A DNA stretch of 64,000 nt from Ramazzottius varieornatus (lineage: Eukaryota; Tardigrada; Eutardigrada; Parachela; Ramazzottiidae). The first letter of the stretch is position 1. Each line of letters opens with the position of its first letter. Below are positions 11,972 to 24,060 of the stretch, piece by piece. Location of the stretch: the NCBI GenBank assembly GCA_001949185.1, contig BDGG01000004.1, positions 4,666,554-4,730,553 on the forward strand, in the 5' to 3' direction. A program made the translations under genes and the position numbers. The notes beneath the pieces are model-generated. The model was not told the origin of the DNA, did no database searches, and saw only the letters and a program-made list of their open reading frames with translations.

Positions 11972-13474
11972 TCAGCTGTCGGAAGATGGGGGCTTGCCCA
12001 TATTCTTCTTGTAGCGAATTCGCTTGTTACCTGCCGGGAAAAATACGTTACATCTGCAGTACGCCTGCTGAAATCGGTACTTGACAGCTGTAACAGCTGT
12101 AACAGTGCGCATGTTTCTTACCGAACCAATTCGAAACCTGTGGGAGAGAAAGGGCGGAAAAACTTATCTGAGTTTCCACGTAAATGGGCTATTCGCAAGC
12201 GAGAAGAAGACGAAAACGCATGTAAGAAGACGTACCTGACTAACGGTGATTCCACATTTTCTGGCCAGTTCTTCTGCAGAAAAATACCTTGATGAAAATT
12301 AAATCCACGGGACGTTTTGCGTATTGCAGGAAAACGTGACCAGTTTGTCGGTCATCGGCGACCTCTAGTTTACTCAGTACCTTTTGCTTCTTCGCTCGGA
12401 TACCTGTTAAACCGAATGACACGGTGAATTAGTCTTCGAGGCACCTGGGATGTCTAAAACGGTGTCGAACATGAGATCGTTACTTACGGATTGGCCAAGT
12501 GAGCATAGAAGTAATCAGTGAGAACTTGTGTTGACGGTTTTGGGAAATTCCGTCGTTTCCTCCTACGACAAGGAAGCAATTAAACGTTGATGCTTGAAAT
12601 TTGTTATAACCGTATTATTGACGAACCTGGCGTCGAGGGTTCTCGACCGGAGCAACATGACGTGCTCACAGCTCGTTTGCTTCAGCTGCATTTCAACTGA
12701 ACCCAGCTTCCCTTCAATGATACGCACAGTCTTCTCAACCTGTTCGCCGGTGATAGGACGAATAGCGGCTTGGTTCAGCAAGAGGTCCCGCACATGCTTG
12801 GTGAAGCTTTCTCGGTTCTACGAAGGAACCTTTTGTCAGACGCCCACCGACATACTACTGAAATCTTGTGGATCGAATAGTTTACGTCACCTCTTGATAC
12901 TCAGCCATGTCAGATTGGTAACTGCTCCGAATGGAGGCAAGCTTGTTGCGGTATTCGGCGTTATCATTGGGCGAACCCATCTCACTTCCGGTCGAGCTCG
13001 AGGCAGCGTTGAGACCACTGGTCAAGGCAGCGTTACCAACAACACTGCCCAGTTTTTCTGGACCACAGATACCTTCTGCTATCAGCATGTTGTCGAGACG
13101 AATCAGCTGAGGGTCAGGACCATCATTGTCCATGTGATTACGATGGGACAAGCCTGAAAAACGTACGTGTCTTTGCGCTCTTGATCAATCCATTATCTCA
13201 ATGAACCTTTCAGCACCCACCTGTCCTTTCTTTCATCTCTTTCAGGATCTCATAGAGGACTGGTCTCATTGGATGACCACAAAGGTTACTTCTCCTACGA
13301 AGAAAGACGCGATGACTATGACTGCGGCTCCATAAACTCAAAGTTGCAGTTAGATAACCAACGAGGCTTTCACCAAAGATCCTCAACGAAAATCTATAAG
13401 AACACCTACCACACATGAGCCTCATCAATATACGACGAGCTGCTCAGAATATTGACCATCTCCAGGAGATCCAT
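11972..13474 (-). CDS. PBX-family TALE homeobox protein, divergent tandem copy (PBX-B)
   Basis: Nine exons: 13474-13413, 13294-13221, 13153-12891, 12817-12627, 12562-12488, 12403-12381, 12273-12236, 12137-12122, 12030-11972. They give 266 aa with consistent phases. It follows the PBC domain order: a short PBC-A start (MDLLEMVNIL), [59 protein letters not shown] and MQLKQTSCEHVMLLRSR. The homeodomain runs from RKRRNFPKPSTQVL through [35 protein letters not shown], with the TALE three-residue insertion. It stops soon after (GKPPSSDS). PBX proteins are nuclear cofactors for Hox, Meis and other homeoproteins. It is more diverged than PBX-A and carries extra homeodomain introns, producing exons of 23, 38 and 16 nt. 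An in-frame stop lies four codons before the chosen ATG, but an upstream spliced exon is possible. Confidence 0.87.
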
Positions 13475-14313
13475 GGTAATCTTGAAATACTACTTAAAAC
13501 CGAAATTCCAAGCAATTCAAGTTCCCGTTCGCTGGAAAAGAACAGGATACTGCTGTGTAGCTTATCCAGTTTTGACGTGCGACTGGTGACTCCTGACCGA
13601 TCGATGATTGATACAGAGGAGAGGTAAAATATGGAGCCACATTTCGGAGCGTCACGTCGGTAACTTCTGCCTGAATTCGAGACAGCACATTCAGCCTTAT
13701 TTGGGAATGCTCGTCTTCTTTGTTGCCTTGTCTAGTTTGCCCTGCCGAAAGAGTCTGTAGCAAGAGATTCAGGCTGACCGCTGGTCACACCAATATCCAA
13801 TTGCTTCTCTCTCCATGCACTATAGCGACAGAGCAGGAAACAGCCATGCAGCTTTCTCGATCAGGCGAGTAGCGATCTTCTTCAACGAGATTAGCGACAT
13901 GGACAGCGGCCATGCGTGCGCAGAGTGAGACGTATGCTGTCCCAAAGAAGGAAGTATCCATAGCGTATAGGCCGGCTGTCAGCACATTCCATCATTCGGA
14001 AGCCGGACAATCTACAACAGTACGTTTGTAACAGCTGACAAGAGCAAAATTCGATAAAAATGGAAAAGGACGAACGGGGAAAAGAGATCACTGGTATGTA
14101 GGGTTGTCAATAACACCAAAAACACGAGTTCGACCATCTGTTTCAAACCATACAAAATGCTAAAGTGGTCAGCAATGTCAACTGCAGAGTAAATGTTAAC
14201 CCCATCGAAACGAAGGTGCTGAAGTAGACAAAAAGTGAGAAAGCCGTCCAGCGCTAAAGGTTATCCGTTGAGAGAAGTGAGGAAACATTGCAAGATCTTT
14301 ATCCACCGTCAGG
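13475..14313. other. spacer between tandem PBX genes
   Basis: Holds the PBX-A 3' UTR and presumably the PBX-B promoter. Minus-strand open frames at 13494-13763 and 13785-13985 have no PBX resemblance; an additional 5' exon of PBX-B among them cannot be excluded. Confidence 0.35.
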
Positions 14314-16924
14314 TTATTCCGCATTGTCTTTCCGTAACTTCTTTGCGGCATACCTGCAACTTCAGCTCAATTAGTTTATGCAGAACGGTTTGATGTTCCC
14401 TCATCGTAAGTTACTTACATGTTGGCTTCTTCCTGGGCCTTGCCAATATTCTTCTTATATCTGATCCGCTTGTTACCGAACCAGTTCGAAATCTACGGGA
14501 AACAAAAAGACCTAAAAAGTGCCGAATTTGAAAGACTTATAGAGCAGATAGAACGTACCTGACTAACGGTGATGCCGCATTTCCTGTAGAAAGAAAGCCC
14601 ATTTTCATTCGGTAAGGAACCCGAATAAGAAAACTGGCAGTAAGCATATCAAAATTTTCATCTGACCTGGCCAACTCCTCTTTGGCTTCTTCACTGGGGT
14701 AAGGGTTGCTGAGGTGCGAGTAAAAATACTCATTGAGCACTTCCGTTGCTGTCTTGCTGAAGTTGCGCCGTTTCCTCCTGTAATTATATAGTCCTCTTAC
14801 CGGTCGGCGCACAACGACCAGCCTTTTGAGCTGGTTACCTTGCATCAAGAAAGCGAGAACGAAGAATCATAACCGCCTCGCAGGTTGACTGTTTCAGTTG
14901 CATCTGTATGGAGCTGAACTTCTTATGGATGATGTTGACCATCCGTTCGATCTCTTTGGGGCTGATGGGACGAGTGCGTCCTTGCTCGTTCAGCAGGTTG
15001 AGAACGTGGTTGGTGAATTCACTGCAAGCCTATAACAGAAAAAACATACCCATGGGCAACCTTGTGAGACTTTGTGATGGAGTTCCGCCGTCCGGCCGCG
15101 ATACCAAGTACCTGTTCATATTTCTCCAGTTCCGTCTGGTAAATCTGCCTTATTTGCGCCAGTTTGTTTCGGTACTCGGAATGCTCAATAGGCGAGCCGA
15201 AGTCCGAGCCGGGAGAGGCTCGAGAACTTGCACTAACGCCGGCAGCAACCATTGCGTTCGCTGCCGCACTACCGGCTTTCTCCGGTCCCGCCACACCTGC
15301 TAACACATCCGTCATGTTGATGTACCGCAGAATGTAACCAGCTCAAACTCGGAAAACAAACTCGATAAGATTGTCTTCCCCAGCGGCCTATGTTCTCATT
15401 GTTGTGGGCTGGAAGCGTGCGCCACTTCGAAAAACGATCTTGACGAGTTTGTTTGCCGAGTTTCCAATGAAACATGCCTTCAGCAATAAGCATGTTATCC
15501 AGCCGTACTATCTGCGGATCCGGCGGTTCTTCCTCCTGTGTGTTTCGCAGCGCGAGAGCTACAAAACGAAAACGTATTAGGCACTATTACTAACGTCAGA
15601 AAGTCGCAGATGATCGACTCAGAAACACCGTACTGTACTGCTGCATGAATTTGGCGAATGGCGTCACGGCGAGCATATGCTGTATGCGTCATCATACCCG
15701 TGAACTTCACACTGACTATGACGTCAGTTCGCCAAGTTCATGAAGCATTGCAGTATGTAAGATTGTCCTCATGCATGCCATATCCTAGAGCGAAAGAAAC
15801 GTCTAAACGGGATATTATATCAGACTGGACAAAGCGCCGCCGGGCATGACTTCGTTTTCATATGGCAAATTTCTTGTTACGGTAGTCAGTTTTGTATTTT
15901 TAATGGATGTAATGGTTGCGGGTGTACTCTACAGACAAAGAAATCTGGCAGTCTGTCAATCAGTCAAATGGTTTTGTCGTTTTTGTTACCCGTAAGAAAA
16001 CTGCCGAATTTTCGCTAGCGTAAACCCACGGTTATGAATAGAAGGTCACCGCCGTTGACGACCGGGACTTAACCGCGACAGGAAGATTCAAAGCTACCTG
16101 AAGTCTTGTGTGGTGGGAGAGCTTGATGGTTAATGGTGATGGATGAGCGGCTTCGTGACTTGACATAATTACCTTCAACTCTGCAAAGCCCTCATCCGTT
16201 TCGTCAATGTGGACGACAAGCGTCAACAAAGCAAACACCGTAAAACTTTTAAAACTCGAAAAACTTGCTAGATTCCCACATCCTATTCATTATTATATCT
16301 ACCCTTTCGATGCACAATCATCTACAAATTCCGACTGCTATTTTATTTACCTGTTCGATCTTTAATTTCCATCAGAACTTGGTAGAGCGCAGGCTTCATG
16401 CTGTGACTGTTCAGCGCTTGTTTCCTGCAAGAAAAAAGTGGCGATTTATTCAGTCAGAAATCTTTCCCTTAGTGGTAAGGCAACACACGGAACTAAGGAA
16501 GGACACAAGATGACGACGCTGATCAAATTTCACTTCCTTTGTCACAAGTGCATCTTCCACTTGAGCGGTCAGACAAGCCTCTTCGACCCAATACAAATTC
16601 CGCGTTGCGTTCCACAGAACTTTCCACAAGTCGCAGAAATGCCAGCGACTTCCGGTGAAAGGTACCCTATAGTGCATGAGAAGAGGAATATGGCGCCCCT
16701 ACTTACCGACTTTGGGCTTCATCCAGACTCTGCGTCGATATGTTCATGATCTGCTGCAGAACGTTCGCGTAATCCATGGGGGTTTTGGCGTAGTCTGGCC
16801 TTGAGAGCGACGGTGAGGAACTGCTGGTACTGCTGGCAACGAACATGGCAGCGTTGGAAGGAAGAGCATATTGACCAGAAGAGGCATCGCTATACGATGG
16901 CGAGAAATAGTTGTGGTTCTCCAT
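14314..16924 (-). CDS. PBX: PBX-family TALE homeobox protein (PBX-A)
   Basis: Nine exons: 16924-16707, 16424-16351, 15558-15478, 15296-15112, 15029-14839, 14777-14667, 14583-14559, 14492-14419, 14353-14314. They give 332 aa. The N-terminus is a Ser/Tyr-rich tail leading into [17 protein letters not shown] (PBC-A). It continues with [72 protein letters not shown] and [20 protein letters not shown] (PBC-B). The homeodomain (about 250-312) has [20 protein letters not shown] and [20 protein letters not shown], followed by EEANMYAAK as in bilaterian PBX. This is the canonical member: a nuclear TALE cofactor that binds DNA with Hox/Meis partners. Intron 3 needs a GC-AG pair to keep frame and holds a hairpin repeat. 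It lies about 840 bp upstream of PBX-B in the same orientation. Confidence 0.93.
15345..15465. repeat. hairpin element copy 3
   Basis: In PBX-A intron 3. Outer arms AACTCGGAAAACAAACTCG and CGAGTTTGTTTGCCGAGTT are nearly perfect inverse matches. The right core GCGTGCGCCACTT is intact; the left core is mutated (CCCCAGCGGCC). Confidence 0.85.
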
Positions 16925-18502
16925 TCTCCCTCGTTTCCCAGTCCAAAGTCTTTCCAGTTAACCTTCAAGGCTCAGCTACGAAGAAATCAAAGGATCATGT
17001 TAGGACAGGTATGCAAATGGGCAAAATGAACGAACATACAGCACACTCTTGTCCATTTTATAAGATTTGTCTTGTTCAATGCATGGGCTATTTTCGATGC
17101 TGGTCAGGGTTACAACTTGTGGTTTGGCTTACTAACTTGTGAGTCGAGCTGTTGGAGAAGTAACGTGAGAGCCTCGAGGCTGCGCTACATGTTGAGGTAG
17201 AGGAGGAGATGTTGTCATCTTGGTCTGCAAAGAGAACATAGAGCTGCATGCCTTTACTATGCGCACATAGACGGAACTGATTTTGTACGAATTGCCGTGA
17301 TCGCCTGCACTTACCCACACAGCCGTACGTTCGCAAGAGTATCCTCCGCAGCATCCCAGATTCCACCATGCGTCAAGTTTGATATAACTTGAAAGCGTAT
17401 GCAGAATTCCAGTCAACCGATCGATTTCAAACTTTCAGCTGCTAGTCCCCTCAGCTTCGGCTTCGACTGCCTCAGTTCATCCATTCCCTATCCCTTAACA
17501 GCGACAAGCCTGGTCCACTTCTCCTCAGCTTTGGTGTGATCCAACAAACATTTCAGAGCCGGTCTAATATGTGGTCGACCTCAAGGTACACACTTGCAAA
17601 ATTAGGAACAAACTAACGCGCCGGAAGTAGAAACATCAAAAGTCTAAATTCGAAGAGTTCGAACAATCGAATTCCGCGGCATTTTCCCTGTTTCCGATTT
17701 GACCCCGGCCCCTGAAATATACTAGGGGGCTCCTCTGGTGCCTGGCGCCTAATCAATCAAGATCAAAAACTAATCAAATGCAAAGAATATTTTTGCCTGG
17801 TCATTCCCGGATTCTGCAACCATAACATTATGGAGATTAACTTAAGTTGCCACTCCCGTTCAGTTTGCAACTGTAGCTACAGCCTCGCTCCGCCCCTTTC
17901 GTGACATGTAACTACATTTTGCTTTCCGGAGCTCCCCTTATTTTCGAAAAATAGCGTAATCGGAGTAATGTTATTTTACTATGCAATTAAGATGTGCTAA
18001 TGTTAAGTCTACGTGATCAGCTGACTGCAAGTAAAATCAATTATCGCTGACGAACTTCAATTATTGTAATTAAAATTCGATCTGCTATTATGAATCAATC
18101 AATCAAGCGAACACCAACCCGCACAATTAAAACGATTTTAATTCTTAAAATCGATTTCCTTTTATAATGGTTAAAATAACACTGAATCGGAATACGGTTG
18201 GCTAGCATTGGGAAGCATGGTGGCTGCCCAACTATTCAAAGTTCTGATCAGCTGCTGCGCTTATGAGTGACGTTGCAACTTATCTTAGCTACAGTGGGAC
18301 TTTCATCTGGCGGTGGTAACTCAATGTCTGTATTCTCTCCTCTCATCTTTGTCAAACATCTAGCCACAGACAGTGCTTTCGATTTGGTTGTCTTTCTGAA
18401 GATCAGCCAGCGGAGCTACTGGAGTAAGGGACGAGCGGCGCATCACGCAGTGGACTACAGAGGCTCCTTCTTGCTGGATTTCATCCGAAGCGGCCATCGA
18501 AA
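16925..18502. other. divergent intergenic region with a MITE
   Basis: Contains the PBX-A upstream region and the PSMA4 promoter/5' UTR, with a hAT-type MITE at 17966-18184 between them. Minus open frames near 17088-17416 might include a PBX-A 5' UTR exon, but nothing supports translation. No promoter motif was assigned. Confidence 0.4.
17966..18184. mobile_element. hAT-type MITE, copy 1
   Basis: AT-rich and non-coding, 219 bp. The right end TAAAATAACACTG matches the terminal repeat of copy 2 at 59439-59701; the left end is mutated (TAATGTTATTTTA). Flanks AATCGGAG (17958-17965) and AATCGGAA (18185-18192) form an 8-bp target duplication with one mismatch, as hAT transposons make. The interior is shared with copy 2 in the same orientation, including GTCTACGTGATCAGCTGACT. 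It carries no gene and must rely on a transposase elsewhere. Confidence 0.85.
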
Positions 18503-19916
18503 ATGGTAAGATGACGGACAGCAGTGTTACCGAAATCCTATCCTGACTAGCAGTTGTCTTTTACAGTCGCGGCGCTTTGATACGCGAACCACCATCTTCT
18601 CGCCAGAAGGTAAAGAGACTGAACAGTGGCATATCGCAATGAAGTCGCAGCGGTGGAACGTGTGTCCTAGATTGTCTTCTTGTCTAGGTCGGCTGTACCA
18701 GGTGGAATATGCTATGGAAGCGATTGGTCAGGCTGGAACGTGCCTTGGCATTTTAGCGATCGATGGAGTGGTCTTGGCTGGAGAACGTCCGGCCACAAAC
18801 AAGCTGCTGGATGACACAGTCTTCCGATCGGAGAAAATATACAAACTCAACGAGTAAGTTCGAAAGCTCTGGCGATTCCGGTCTAATGTCTTTGCAATTA
18901 GGCAAAATGAATATCCTCTTTGCTTACAGAGATATGGCATGCAGCGTTGCCGGAATCACTTCGGATGCCAATGTGCTTATCAATAATCTACGCCTTAGCG
19001 CCCAAAGGTATATAGCTCGAAGTCTTCGGTATCTTACGATTCCCGAGCTGAATCTGTCGGTATCTGGTTCCACTGCCTATCTCACCAAGGAGCACCATAG
19101 TTGCGGCGTTAAGCTACATCACTTCTCTGTTTTATTTTTCTAGATATGCATTGGCATACGGAGAACCTATTCCTTGCGAGCAGTTGGTTACTCAGCTTTG
19201 TGATGTTAAACAGGCCTACACACAATATGGAGGTTCGCACTGTGTGTTCTTCCTTGTTGTTGTTTCTTCGGCTGGCTCGTTAATCAACCTACAGTAATCT
19301 AGGCTCAATTGTCTTACCTACACAGGCCAAAGACCTTTCGGCGTTTCGTTTATCTACATGGGATGGGATAGACACTATGGCTTTCAGATCTACCAGTCCG
19401 ACCCCAGTGGAAATTACAGTGGCTGGAAGGCTACTTGCATTGGCCGTAATGCTGCAGTAAGAACGAGTGATGTCCAGAGCCTATCGTAGCTGGTGCTGCT
19501 TCCTCATGTATTTCATGTCCGCTATACTAAAGAAGTCCGTACTATATTTTCCTGTGTATATCTGTAGACAGCCATCGGGATTTTGAAGCAAGAATTCGAG
19601 CCGGAGACAACAAAGCTGCACGATGCTGTCAGATTGGCCGTCAAAGTTATGCACAAAACCCTGGACGTGACCAAGCTGACAGCGGACAAAAGTAAACGGC
19701 GCAAGTCTTTAATGGTTGTCCGGCGTCTCTACACCTCGTATTATTGCAGTTGAACTGGCGACACTTACCCGAGTGAACAATCGAACCGTCTTGCGTGTCT
19801 GGAATAACGACGAAGTGGAAGTTCTCATCAAGGAAGTGGATGCCGAAGAAGCTCGTTTGGAAGCCGAAAAGAAGGAGAAGGAAAAGGGTATTTCTCGCAA
19901 GCCCGTTCTGAAATAG
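18503..19916 (+). CDS. PSMA4: 20S proteasome subunit alpha type-4
   Basis: Eight coding exons: 18503-18505, 18567-18609, 18688-18853, 18930-19007, 19144-19232, 19326-19456, 19568-19691, 19750-19916. They give 266 aa, close to animal PSMA4. The alpha-subunit N-terminal signature is present ([19 protein letters not shown], then VEYAMEAIG), followed by [50 protein letters not shown] and [20 protein letters not shown]. The C-terminus is a Lys/Glu-rich helix ([15 protein letters not shown]). Alpha subunits form the outer gated rings of the 20S core and lack the catalytic N-terminal threonine. The initiator ATG stands alone at the 3' end of exon 1, directly followed by GTAAG, so the second codon is in the next exon. 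The exon 5 donor (GTTCGC) is weak but required by phase. Confidence 0.95.
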
Positions 19917-20262
19917 ATCTTCTGAGTCTTCTGTCAGATTCATTCGCCCCTCCAAACTTCTTTCTGAACTGGAAGTTTCATCCTGACGTAGTCAATGCTT
20001 TATCTGACGGTAATCATAGCCAAGGTACAATAATACTGGAGTAAATTTAACAATGTGCTCTGTAAAAAACGAGGCAGACTTCCGACCACTGTGGAATAGT
20101 TCGCAACGACCCAAGCAACTGCGCATCGTAAGACCATATTCAGACCATTGCTCCTCGCGATTTTAGAACACAACGGTTCTTTTTTGAAGACCGTACTATG
20201 CTGAGCACTTGTGTTTTCGAGCTTCGATGACGGAGCGCGTTTTCAAGCTTCGGTCATGAGGA
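19917..20262. other. convergent 3' spacer
   Basis: A spacer of about 350 bp between the PSMA4 stop and the end of a minus-strand gene. It presumably holds both 3' UTRs; nothing else was recognised. Confidence 0.4.
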
Positions 20263-20592
20263 CTACGATGTCATTTCGACATCTGTGTCCTTCGGCAGAC
20301 TGGTGGGTAGAGGAGTTACAGCTGGCATGTTTCGCTTCTTGGCAGGTGCAGCATCAGTTTCCATCTTGTTAGATTCTTTCTCCTTCCGGAGTAGACTTTT
20401 CATGGTTTTACGCTCCTTCTTCTTGGATATCCGGCTCTGTAGCCGCTGGTGAGTATGCTGGAGATCCTTAATTGTGGTTCGAATGGCTTGGCTTGAGGCA
20501 GGTATACCTTCGGTCGTCAGGATCTTCTTCGCTTTCGTTCTTCTCGCGGCGTCCTTTCGTTCCTGACGTCTCTTTGACAAATCTTTCTGCAA
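20263..20592 (-). CDS. C-terminal exon of a basic coiled-coil protein, unidentified
   Basis: The minus frame is preceded by a good acceptor (CTCTTTATTGCAG at about 20600-20588) and ends at a TAG at 20263, so it looks like a last exon of about 108 codons. It is rich in Lys, Arg, Glu and Gln (KDLSKRRQERKDAARRTKAK, QRLQSRISKKKERKTMK), like many nucleolar or ribosome-assembly factors, and ends in an acidic DTDVEM. I could not place the upstream exon or name the family. The region 20593-21000 on the same strand may contain the rest. Confidence 0.45.
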   Translation of the reverse strand: MQKDLSKRRQERKDAARRTKAKKILTTEGIPASSQAIRTTIKDLQHTHQRLQSRISKKKERKTMKSLLRKEKESNKMETDAAPAKKRNMPAVTPLPTSLPKDTDVEMTS

Positions 20593-23500
20593 TAAAGAGA
20601 TAGCACATCCAGTCAGTTCAACGGAAACGGTACCACATTATCGTCCACGCATACAGTAGCAACTCGGTGCCTCGGCGGCCAAACGGACCCTGATGAATCC
20701 GAGAAGTTAGAAGAAGCGCATACATCGGTTGCGCAAGACCACCGGAAGTTCAAAATTAATAATTCTAGTGGGAATTCCTATACACGGCATGTAAATGCAC
20801 CTTCTTTTTGTTGACGTTCCCGTGAACCCCCATATCAAGCTGTCCGGTACTTCTAGCAGAATCTCGATCCCGTACTCCTTTCTCCTAGATCCAAAAACTG
20901 ATGGATGGTCTTCATAGAGCGATAAAGATGCGTGTCTGAAAAAGAGCAACGGTGAGTCGGTGACAACATGGACCAAATCAACAGTCTATACGCAGCTGAC
21001 AATCAAGTCAATGTGACAGCATCAAGAACATTGCGAATACCCAGTGCCCTTTTGACAGGGGCACCACCGCGCAGAGTGTTCTGCCCGGGGTCAGCGCTAC
21101 ATTAGCCGCAATTTCTCATTGTTGTTTACCGGCGGCTTGCCGACGGAAGTTTTGCCGCGGTTCTACGGTACGTACAGTACGAGCGCGGCGTACTTGACTA
21201 TGGCGGAGAAGCTCAAGGTCACCTTGAGGCTGACCGTCATCGATAAGAGCCTTGTTTTACTGCCTTGTAAACGTAGTGAAATACGATATGAAAGAGCAGC
21301 ACCTCAAGCGGAATTGAGTGACTAAGACGAAGAGGGCGATGAACTGAGACCCACCGAAAGAGCTCTGCGTTGCCTTGGTTCGGATGCAAGTTGCGGAGCA
21401 AGTACGCTGCAACCTCACCAAAGGATCCTACCAAGTGTTGTTCAATATCGAGTTGCCAGCAAATAGTCATCAATTCATACCGCAGCCACATCAGCTTGTT
21501 TACCAGCCTGTGGCCAGCTGACCAGCACACCGTACAGCACGAAGCTTTTACGCTTACATATATACGCAGTTGCTTCCAAGAACTTCCTTGTCAGTTTTCA
21601 TTGGCAACTATCGTCCAGAGTGGACAATATTCCCAACTAACGCACGGAATAGAAAGCCGGAAGTCTGGTTTCTATCGCTGGATTCCTCAGTATTTGGATG
21701 CAAGTGCCTCCAGGTAAGAAGAGGGTTATCTTACCGGCAAACATATCTGAACCTGCAGGGCGTTTCCGGTTTGGGAAATGCTCGTTCCACACTTTTGCAA
21801 AGATGAATGACGTTAACATGGTTAAAAAATGGGCAGTCTGGAACATGATTTTATCACTTCCAGTTATCAATTATTCCAACCCTAACCGTCGATTGTTATT
21901 CTGATGGTTATGTGCGTTTGCAGCAGGTGAATGGGATGAAATGTAGGGAAGGCTGGATGGCGTTCAAGGGCAGAAGGTGATGTGTACTTGAAGGAGGAAT
22001 GAACAAAGTGGTGAAGCTGGTGTGCTTCACCACGGATGCATAATGTCGTTGGCAGCTGCACCGGGACAGGTTTCTTCTCCATGCAGCAGCCTCATTAGGC
22101 CAAGTTTCATAGATATATTTAGAAGCTAGGATGTAGATGCGTTAGATATTGTGGGTTAGCGCAGGGTAACAGCTTTGTCTTCAGCTAGGACCAATGTCAA
22201 TGTCGACGCATGCCGGTACGTGGATGCAGGACAACGTCAACGCCCAGACCGGTCAGCTGAACAAGGTCCGTTACAACGGGTTCCTTCGCGAAGGATGAAC
22301 TTGCCCGAGGCGGTCGAACCTGTTTGATGTTGTTGTCGCGCACCTGTCAAGTACTTGTGGGGATCTTGCAATTCAGGCTGCCTCACGTTCAACACACGTG
22401 TGTCAATACATCAGGCATTTGCATGCTCAGGGTCCACCTTACCGTATATGCAAAGCTAGCCAGTTACGGGTTCCTGGATGAAGGATGCTGTCGATCGACT
22501 CATCCAGAGCACGAGTCACGTGTGTCCGCTTGATCAACGACTACGATCGTCCATGTAACGGCCCTGTTGACGTTTTTGGCACTGTGTAGACAGCCATACT
22601 AGCGTTGTAGTTATTAGGTTTATGGATGCGGACAGTGGAGAGACCTTCGATCTGGGGCTGTTGGCAGGGCTTATCTGCACGTACTATCCGTTCGATATTT
22701 CGACGCTGGTTCAATGGCCTGCATGCCTCTAAATTTTAAAATTGTCTACGAGCTAATAACGACGCATGTACGGCAGTGGCTGCTACGCATTTCCGCTTGT
22801 CCATACGGTATACACTATACATATACCAGCAAGGGAAACGGCAGAAGCAGTCTTGAACAGCCTTAACGACATTCAGTACTCTCCGTAATCAATCAACAGG
22901 CCAGACAGTCTTTTCTGATTGCCTCTTTATTTCTTCTCTATCCTATCTGCTTTCCTCTCATTTCTTCGGATATTATGGAGAACTTTTGTTGATATGCCTC
23001 ATTGGCGGGAGTAATTACAGGGTTCTGCAGGTAAGACCACTGTTCTGGAAACCTTGCTTGAAAGGTCCGCTTTCTCCGGTCAGGCTGTAAAATTCTGCTT
23101 CGCTTTGCGGAACAGAGAGGAAGGGTTGTTGGTTGACGAGAGACCTTGTCAGCTGTTTTCGATGAAAGGTTTTGTCGAGGTAGCCTATAGATGGGTACCA
23201 TATCAACATGTTGTGCAAGGTAGGGCCCAACCCAGCAATGACCCGGAAAAGAGTGACGGCTGTGGTGCGATATGAGACCTTGGCTGCGGCTGTTCACTTG
23301 TTTGGCATCCTTGAATTTCGACGAACTAGCCGATGGCCGATGGTCATGTTGACAACATCTTGGCCTTAAACCAAGAGCACCTTCGCAGAAAGAAGCGCCA
23401 GCCATCACTTGCGTCTTTTTCTCTCCGTGCCCACTGCGCGACTGACGATTTGCTACCGTCGTCAATTAGCCGCTGTGCTTTTAGTATATTAAAAATCATT

Positions 23501-24060
23501 GTCAGTAATATTAATGGCCAGACCACCCAAATTCGTTGTGCCCTTCGAATGTGGACAATGCGAAACATGGGCGTTTCCCCCTGGGAACTGCAGTCAGCTT
23601 GTGGCGACCCTGTTGAGTACTGTGTATTGTCATTTCTTGGATTGTCAAGGAGGGTGTCTTCGTGAGTAACCACGCGTACGATAAGTAATAACAGCAGCCG
23701 TAAAGTGACTGCCCACGGCATATTTCATTACAGCCAAGGAAGGATCTCTCTGCAGTATACAGCGGCTTGTGGGTGAATGACATGACATGGTGGTAGCCAA
23801 GGCAACCCAGCTATCTCGCTGATATGCTTGTTGAGATATTTAGTGATGGTATTAAGGACGACATACTTGGCCTGCATGATCACAAATGGATAGCGTGGAC
23901 CATGGACATGATCCACTTATTGCTCGCCCTATTTAGCGGTCATTTCTCTCTGTGTTCATTACGGACTGTATATTCAAGAGATTGCTCGAAACCTCACCTT
24001 GCCACATTTTCCAGCAGTTGCCTTGAAAAACACGCGCTTTATATACCGCTGTATGGTCGA

